Positions 58,033 through 64,000 of a stretch of DNA of 64,000 bases are shown here, piece after piece. How positions within the stretch are numbered: position 1 is the stretch's first letter; each line of letters opens with the position of its first letter. Origin of the DNA: Larix kaempferi (lineage: Eukaryota; Streptophyta; Pinopsida; Pinales; Pinaceae); NCBI GenBank assembly GCA_027924585.1, contig BSBM01000068.1:8476501-8540500 (forward strand). The letters run 5' to 3'. The notes below the pieces were generated by a model that searched no databases, had not been told where the DNA came from, and was given only the letters and a program-made list of their open reading frames with translations. The translations under genes and the position numbers were made by a program.

Positions 58033-58597
58033 GATCGATAGATCATGGATTTCTTCCCAGATCCTGGGAACTTCAATATATTCAATATCTTCAATATCTT
58101 CAATAGATAACTTGTTGCTAGAACAAATGTTGTATTCCTTCTTTTGTAGGTGCTCGTATATGATCTTTCCTACAAAACAAGCTAAATTGCATGATTAGAA
58201 ACTTCTCATAGTTTTCAGAACAAATTCTTATACATAAAGAAATATGTCATACAGTCATGCAATTATTTTAGCCAATGCTTCATTACAACATTTATCCATA
58301 TCCTGTAACTTTCTAGATGCCTTCCAATCTCTACCAAAACATTGTTAAGAGTGTGCACAACTCTCAACATGTGACCAAAGAGGTTTGATTCTAGATAAGT
58401 ACCAATGGAATGTTGTATAGTGCCATAGGCCACTTACCCATCACGTGCATATTAGTAGTATACTTTTCATTAAAGCAATTATTCTAATATGCATAATACA
58501 CACCCTAAGTGTATGAACATAAGCATATACATCATTGAACAATATTACTTGAACAAACAAATATGCAAGAAATGACAATTCAAATACTTATCTTTGT
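58033..58597 (-). other. Spacer shared by Copia-A and Copia-B
   Basis: The reverse complement matches about 7050-7584 closely (GTGTGCACACTCTTAACAATG, GATTGGAAGGCATCTAGAAAG, CAGGATATGGATAAATG). Noncoding in both copies. Confidence 0.8.
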
Positions 58598-59036
58598 ATG
58601 ATAGGAGAGAGATAGGGGATCCTCTTTGGGAGGATCCCCTATCTCTCTCCTATCATCTCTCAACCTATCCTATCCATACCCTATCCAATTAGTCCTATAT
58701 AAGTGAGGCTCACTCCCATCCCAAAGAGGGGAAGACTATGGTATCTACATGCTGGTGAAATCTCTCTTAAGACACCTCCATTCACTTATTGGAGAGCTCA
58801 TAATTCCTTGGAAGGACGTGGCAATTGGCTTGGTCAGAGAAGGGTTGCTGCGTTAAGTCTTTGGTTGTAGTTCTATATCTCTATCATGTACTCCTCTATT
58901 TGCAGTAATACAAATGCTTTCCACCAATATTGTTCTTGTGTGCAATTATTGTGTAGTTTACCTGCTTAACTGTTTACTTAGATCGCTTATTGTATAGATG
59001 TCTTTTACTCATTTCTCTTGTTTCTTTGTCTTAACA
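58598..59036 (+). repeat. LTR-like segment headed by a 27-bp perfect foldback
   Basis: Arms ATGATAGG...GATCCTC (58598-58624) and GAGGATCC...CCTATCAT (58630-58656) are perfect inverted repeats around TTTGG. The following sequence has a TATA-like CCTATATAAG (about 58703), a pyrimidine-rich stretch and ends TTAACA (59036), as a plant LTR would. No second copy or PBS confirms it. Confidence 0.4.
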
Positions 59037-59204
59037 GGTCTTGCAGCTTGGATTTGATGACTGTGGGACGTGGATCAACATTCAGGAGAAACGATTGCGT
59101 AGTAAAAAGGTAAGACATCTAGTACTTGGTCCTTAAGTAGATCTAGGAGATGTGTTTGTAGTCTGTTCTATTTGTTCTAGACTCACATTGAGCTAGGGAG
59201 ATCC
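59037..59204 (+). other. Unassigned segment after the LTR-like region
   Basis: Contains CAGGTCTTGCAGCTTGG and other GC-richer sequence. It could be a retroelement leader. No coding region identified. Confidence 0.3.
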
Positions 59205-60085
59205 GACTCGTGTCTGCTCGAGTGGATTGTCCAATAACAGAGACCAATGGAGTCGACGGTTCGTTAGTCCAACCTTCGGTTTCTGAGTTATGTCTAAGTT
59301 GCAAGTCGCATGAAAATGCCATTCAGGGACACTTGGTGAATTTTGGTCCGGGAGCCAAAAAGAAAATAGAGCAGCAAGATTGCATGTCGCTGGCTCCTGC
59401 AAGTGTGTGTGGGAAATGCCGACGTGGGAACATTGCCAACACTAGCTCGATGGAGGGTTTTGCAGATTTGACCCACCAATGCGAGGTTGCATGCAATGAA
59501 ATTGAGCAAAACCCTAGTTTACGAAATGAATGCGCAATGAAGCCACTGGGCCATGAGAAGACGAGGGAGAGGGCATCCTAGAGGTAATCGCATGCCAGGA
59601 GACCAACGAAGTCGACGGTTCATCGATTCAACCTCCACTTTTCGAGTTATGTCGAGCTGCAAGTCGCATGAAAATGTCGTTCAGGGACACTTGGTGACTT
59701 TCAGTCCGCAAGCCAAAAAGCAAACAGAGCAACAAGATTGCGTGTCGTTGGATCCTACAAGTGTGTGTGGGCAATGCCGACGTGGGAACATTGCCAACAC
59801 TGGCTCGGGGGAGGGTTTTGCAGATTTGACCCACCAATGCGAGATTGCATGCAATGAAATTGAGCAAAACCCTAGTTTACGAAATTAATGCACAATGAAG
59901 CCACTGGGCCATGAGAAGACGAGGGAGAGGGCCCCCTAGAGGTAATCGCACGCCAGGAGACCAACAGAGTCGACGGTTCATTGGTCCGACCTCTAGTTTC
60001 CGAGTTATGTCGAGTTGCAAGTCGCATGAAAATGTCGTTCAGGGACTTTTGGTGACTTTCGGTCCCGGACACTTGGTGACTTTCA
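59205..60085 (+). repeat. Tandem repeat of about 359 bp, 2.4 copies
   Basis: GTCGACGGTTC recurs at 59252, 59611 and 59969. The units share GCAAGTCGCATGAAAATG, CAGGGACACTTGGTGA, TGCCGACGTGGGAACATTGCC and CAATGCGAG. The first two are full length and the third is truncated. Each contains a partly open frame on both strands, with GCGACTTGC/CGACGTGGG GC-rich patches. I recognise no protein domain. Confidence 0.95.
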
Positions 60086-60140
60086 GCCTACTAGGGTTTA
60101 TATTTTTTAAGGCTTGTATAATTTCCTTCTTGATAGCTCA

Positions 60141-60600
60141 CCTCTTATACCATGTTAATTTTTTTATACTTGATCTAGATAAATGCTTTATACCAATTAT
60201 AACCATTAGTGGAATGCATAAATTTAACCATAAAACATTTACATAAAGAATTTAACATGTAGGATCTAGTTAAGAATAACAATGCACAAGATACACAACA
60301 TTTTACCCCGGGAAACCCTCATGGGGAAGAAAACCTAGCAACCTTTCTTAGAATAATTATATGTTTAGAAATCAAGTACAATGAAACCATGAACAAGCCC
60401 TCACCCTGAAGGGTTTTACCACATGAAAAAACCTTAATGACACATGACAACAAGAGTACTTATCTACATGAAAATGACCTCCAAGCCATAAGGATATCCA
60501 AGCATATCCTTCCCAACCAACAATAGAAGGCACTTTATTTCTCGAAACCCGAGGTAACGTTTGTTCCTTGCACCAATGTTGGTTTAAGCACTTGTATTTA
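60141..60600 (-). repeat. Decayed LTR remnant with PBS-like site
   Basis: CCTCTTATACCA (60141-60152) is the reverse complement of TGGTATAAGAGG, one change from the usual Met-tRNA PBS core. It directly precedes TGTTAAT, as at the Copia-C 5' LTR boundary. About 60300-60345 carries CGGGAAACCCTCATGGGGAAGAAAA, almost the same as a block in the Copia-C LTR. The right boundary is unclear. Confidence 0.45.
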
Positions 60601-61253
60601 GTTACTCATATGTAGTGTTGACTCTAATTGTACAATCAAATATTGGGTGTTGATGAAATGTGTAGCATGTATTGCACTTAGTTTTATTAAACTACACTTG
60701 AACATTGACTTAACTTGTAATTTAATTATCCAAACTCACAAATTTTAATTAGACCTATCCAATTAGTGTGCATGAGTGAGTTCATTGAAACCTTGAAAAA
60801 CATTGTATTGCACTTAGTTTGATTAAATCACACAAGGAATAACTTTGACTTAACTTGTAATGATCATCCAAAATCACAAATTTTAATTAGATACCAATTA
60901 GTGCACGCATGTAGTGAGTTCATTGAAACCTTTAAATATAATAGTTTGTTCTTTTGACATAGCACATTCATGAGTGAATAGATAATCCACACAAATCAAC
61001 ACATTAGATTGACACAAGAACACGTGGAAACCGAAGAACAAATACAAGGTGAAAGGTATCATTCATTTATAAGTGAAATGTCAATGTACATGTCTCCAAA
61101 AGTACATGCACAATGAAGTCAATGTACATGTCTCTAAAAATGAATGTATCGAAAAGAACATATATATCCAAAAGTATCCAAAAGCACATGTGTCCAAAAC
61201 TATCCAAGCCACATGTACATGTATCCAAATGTACATATATCCCATAAGACACA
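60601..61253. repeat. Intergenic with a 136-bp duplication and a short minisatellite
   Basis: ATTGCACTTAGTTT recurs at 60671 and 60807, with shared ACTTAACTTGTAAT, ACAAATTTTAATTAGA and GAGTTCATTGAAACC. At about 61078-61240 ACATGTxTCCAAAA-type repeats occur. No gene seen. Confidence 0.7.
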
Positions 61254-63356
61254 TCAAAACTCAAGCTTCCTCTTGTTCTTTCCCGATGTTGATCCTCTAG
61301 GCACATCTCTAGGATCAATGTGCGTCTCTGGATCCTGCAAATTAAATATCAATTGTTAAATTCAACTAACTATATACTAATACATTAGCTCAACAATTAT
61401 GAACTTGTGCATGGAAAGTGCATGAAACACTTGGTCACTAAAGGACATCTCACCTCAACTAACAAATGGGATTGCATTGCTTGTGTAGTAGATGGAGCCG
61501 TTAGTTGAACATCTAAGATGGTTGAACCAGGGGGGCTAGGAACTGCTCCTGCTGGTGGTGGCTACAATCACAAAATGTTGAAATAGTTAGACATGCATGA
61601 ATAAACAATAGACAACAATAATAAACTATGTAAAGATCATGTTGAAATAGTTACATACCTGTGTGTGATCAGTTTCCATTGCAGATGCAGCATTGAGTGC
61701 TGCATCAACCATCGATGCAAGGTTTCGAGTAGACAACTCGGGTTCCTGATGCAGTAAACATGCAATTCAAACATTAACAAAAACGATTTATGCACTGGAT
61801 TTCAAGTTAAACAACAAATATCATCGAAGGATATACATTACCATGGTATGAGTAAGCCCATGGTCGTGGGCAGCTGGAGTCTTGCTAGGAGTAGGCCTCC
61901 TAACATACACACAACCCTTATTCATGAATGGCCTAGCAGGAGATATAAATCCAGGAAATGGTCTAGATGTCTCGGTGGTGCCTATAGTCAGCAAGTGTTC
62001 ATGTAGTTAGACATGCATGATTCAACAAACAAACATGTCTTAAAAAATGACATTTTTAATTGTTTAGCTGGAGCCCAAATGTTTCCTCAGACAGTACGAC
62101 CATGGGTGCTACCTCCACATTAGCTTGCCCCAGTGAAGGATCTACCATCTGTAAGTTTAATAATTGTAAATATTAAACCATAGATAGCATTAGTGAACTA
62201 AAATGTAAAGTATGTGGAAACTAACAAATTAACAAGTATTAAAAAACTGAAATTTTAAAATGTCTACCTCGGTGTGAGATACAACAATGGGTGCTATATA
62301 AGATGGGCCTGCCAAATGGGTAGCATCATGCCCCCCTATAGAGTCTGGAACATCTAACTCTGGGGCATCGCTGCCGGCATATAGCATCAACTGCAAGTTC
62401 ACAAAATTAATATATTAGCTCAAACTATATATATATATATATGTGTACAAAGACAAAAATAAATGAAGAATTTATTACAATTAACCATCTACATACCTCA
62501 TTCAAAAACCCACTGAAGGAAACATCTAAGGCAAGACCATAGCAGGGACGACCAAACAATGTGCACTTGTGAGGCTCAATACTAGGCTGGGGATGTCCCG
62601 ATGGTCCTGCACTAGTGTATGGTCCTACACTAGACGATGGTCTTGCATGGTGATGACCTGGTGTATGTAGCACACCAGGGACAGATGTCCCTTCCTCACC
62701 CATATGTTGAACCATAGTGCCATGGCGAACAACCGCCCGTGCCAAAATAAAAAATGCATCACGTGTCTATGGAATAACACGATGTGCAAGTGGGACATCT
62801 GGCCTAGGAAACTGCCTATGAGGTGCAAGGATAGGGCGATCCTGGTCTCAAAGCCTCGTATTGGGTTGGTTTTGGGCATCCCCCCACTGATCCCATGAAA
62901 CTGCAAGATATGTAACATGAACTCTGCGTACATCTTTCGAAGGAAATATAAGGGAATATCCCTGTTGTTATGTGGTGGCATATCAAAAACCATGTACCAT
63001 ATGTCCATCCAGTTATCAACAAATGGTTGAAACATGCACCACTCAATGGAGATATGAGGCCTATTTTCATTTGGGATTTCCTCCAACCGAGGGTCCCTAA
63101 ACGATGCAAATATGAGCTCTTTGGATATTTTCAACTTTTTTATTGCATTGTAGTCTAGCCCATCAGCATATTCTTGTCTTTTTCTTTCTCTATATGATGT
63201 AATATCATATAGTACATTGCTAGACTGTGAAATGGTGTCAACAATTGCATCCAAGGTTGATGCAAGCAAGTGGCGAATCCTGTCACCACCACTAAAAGAT
63301 GCATTAATGCCCCTCAAGCGGGCAAGCTTAATCAGTATCTCGGCATTTGTGTCCAT
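61254..63356 (-). pseudogene. Unrecognised six-exon gene-like locus, coding broken
   Basis: Minus strand. Exon 1 is 63356-62497 and starts ATGGACACAAATGC in a favourable GCGGCT context. Then come 62390-62268 (41 codons), 62148 to about 62056, 61981-61842, 61745-61659 (29 codons), 61561-61454 (36 codons) and a last exon 61334-61254 ending KRKLEF and TGA. That makes six or seven exons depending on how 62148-62056 joins. Introns are GT-AG with pyrimidine-rich acceptors (TTGCAG, TTACAG, TTGTAG), and most exons are exact codon multiples in phase 0. The protein starts MDTNAEILIKLARLRGINAS, then DPRLEEIPNENRPH, and has a Pro/Ser-rich C-terminal half and a basic end. Exon 1 has a frameshift near 62890, and TGA and TAG codons follow in the new frame. 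The 62148 exon reaches TAA with no clear donor. I do not recognise the family. Confidence 0.6.
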
Positions 63357-64000
63357 AGCCGCAATTGCAATAAAAACATCAATACGAAAATCATTAGAAA
63401 CATATACATGGTATATAATGACGTATCTTCAAAATAAAAAATGTATTAAATCAAAGTCAAGTAAGCAATTTAAAGGCATTCACTTACATACATTTAAAAC
63501 TTAAAATTAAACATTTACCAATTAAAAAGTAAGTTTCGTTCAAATTCTTTCTAGAAGTTAAGGCACTTCTTAACCCTCATTGGTGACTTTTCCATGCAAA
63601 CTTGGCTTTAAAATTCTTAGAATTTAGGAGTGTTATTTTTTCTACATTGTATGGCAAGTTCAAAAAATTAAATAAAAAACATAGTGATTTTCTATATGAA
63701 GTCTTTGAGTTGAATCGACGGTCCCTAAGCATTGAGTAGATTGATCGAGGATGTGGATAGGGTAGGCCCGAGAGGCACTTTGTTAATATGTTTTGGCATT
63801 TAGTTGAGGGTGCTTAACTAAGAGGCAATGTATAGCTACATACACTTGTGGTGAAATTTTGATTATGTTCATGGACAAATGATTGTGATGAAATTTTGAG
63901 AAACCAAGTTAATAATTTTTTATGCATTTTTTCTATTCATGCTTGTGCATGCATTTCATCTTGTTATGGCCATTTCCGAGGAAAATTATTTAATTAGTAT
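63357..64000. other. Region upstream of the six-exon locus
   Basis: AT-rich. It could contain the promoter of the minus-strand locus, but I see no convincing TATA box at a defined distance and no other gene. Confidence 0.4.

Larger units (their letters stand above)
55448..58597 (-). mobile_element. Copia-B: rearranged copia element related to Copia-A
   Basis: The 3' LTR is at 55448-56104 and the PPT at 56105-56113 (AAGAGGGAG on minus). Then come tandem repeats, RNase H, a displaced 3' segment, an RT entry fragment and the spacer shared with Copia-A. There is no 5' LTR, gag, protease or integrase. The right end stops at a foldback of unrelated sequence at 58598. The left flank is ACCTT; the matching right TSD is not found. 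Confidence 0.85.

Overview
The window looks like nuclear intergenic DNA from a large plant genome, probably a gymnosperm (inference). It holds old nested LTR retrotransposons with plant-type primer-binding sites (PBS, TGGTATCAGAGC), a plant-type LINE with an RNase H domain, AT-rich gene-free stretches and plant-like GT-AG introns. I found no intact cellular gene, rRNA or CRISPR array. The only gene-like sequences are two decayed, spliced loci on the minus strand (15.8-22.0 kb and 61.3-63.4 kb), and I cannot name either family with confidence.

Left part (2.5-13.7 kb). A decayed gypsy-like element (Gypsy-D, plus strand, diverged LTRs at 2517 and 12887) is split by a decayed copia element (Copia-A, 4358-10350). 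Gypsy-D's right LTR is cut off by a satellite fragment. A miRNA-precursor-like foldback lies just outside at 2055-2162.

Middle-left (13.7-32 kb). A degenerate transposase-like gene with two zinc fingers is split by a 1,395-bp solo LTR (target-site duplication, TSD, CTTTC). Then come AT-rich DNA with local tandem duplications, a diverged array of about 170-bp monomers (25.0-26.1 kb), a 5'-truncated LINE (27,044-29,565; 9-bp TSD) and a set of repeats joined by (TA)n tracts.

Core (32.3-54.7 kb). This is the most striking region. A 331-bp dimeric satellite array is split by Gypsy-O (minus). Gypsy-O's 3' LTR is split by a gag-protease-only copia-like element, TRG (minus, TSD AAGCT). TRG is split by an internally deleted gypsy, Gypsy-B (plus, TSD TCTGT/TTTGT). 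Gypsy-B is split inside its gag zinc-knuckle codons by a nearly intact copia, Copia-C (minus, TSD AAATT). LTR divergence counted by eye is about 4.4% (TRG), 4.5% (Gypsy-B) and 1.8% (Copia-C), consistent with the nesting order.

Right part (54.7-64 kb). Copia-B, a rearranged relative of Copia-A, is followed by a perfect 27-bp-arm foldback at the head of an LTR-like segment, a 359-bp tandem repeat, an LTR remnant with a PBS-like site, and an unrecognised six-exon locus with clean splice sites but broken coding.

Recurring theme: all three copia copies (A, B, C) carry long, mutually different tandem-repeat arrays between the end of pol and the 3' LTR. Copia-C has four such arrays. Coordinates of decayed elements are approximate unless a TSD or LTR terminus is given.
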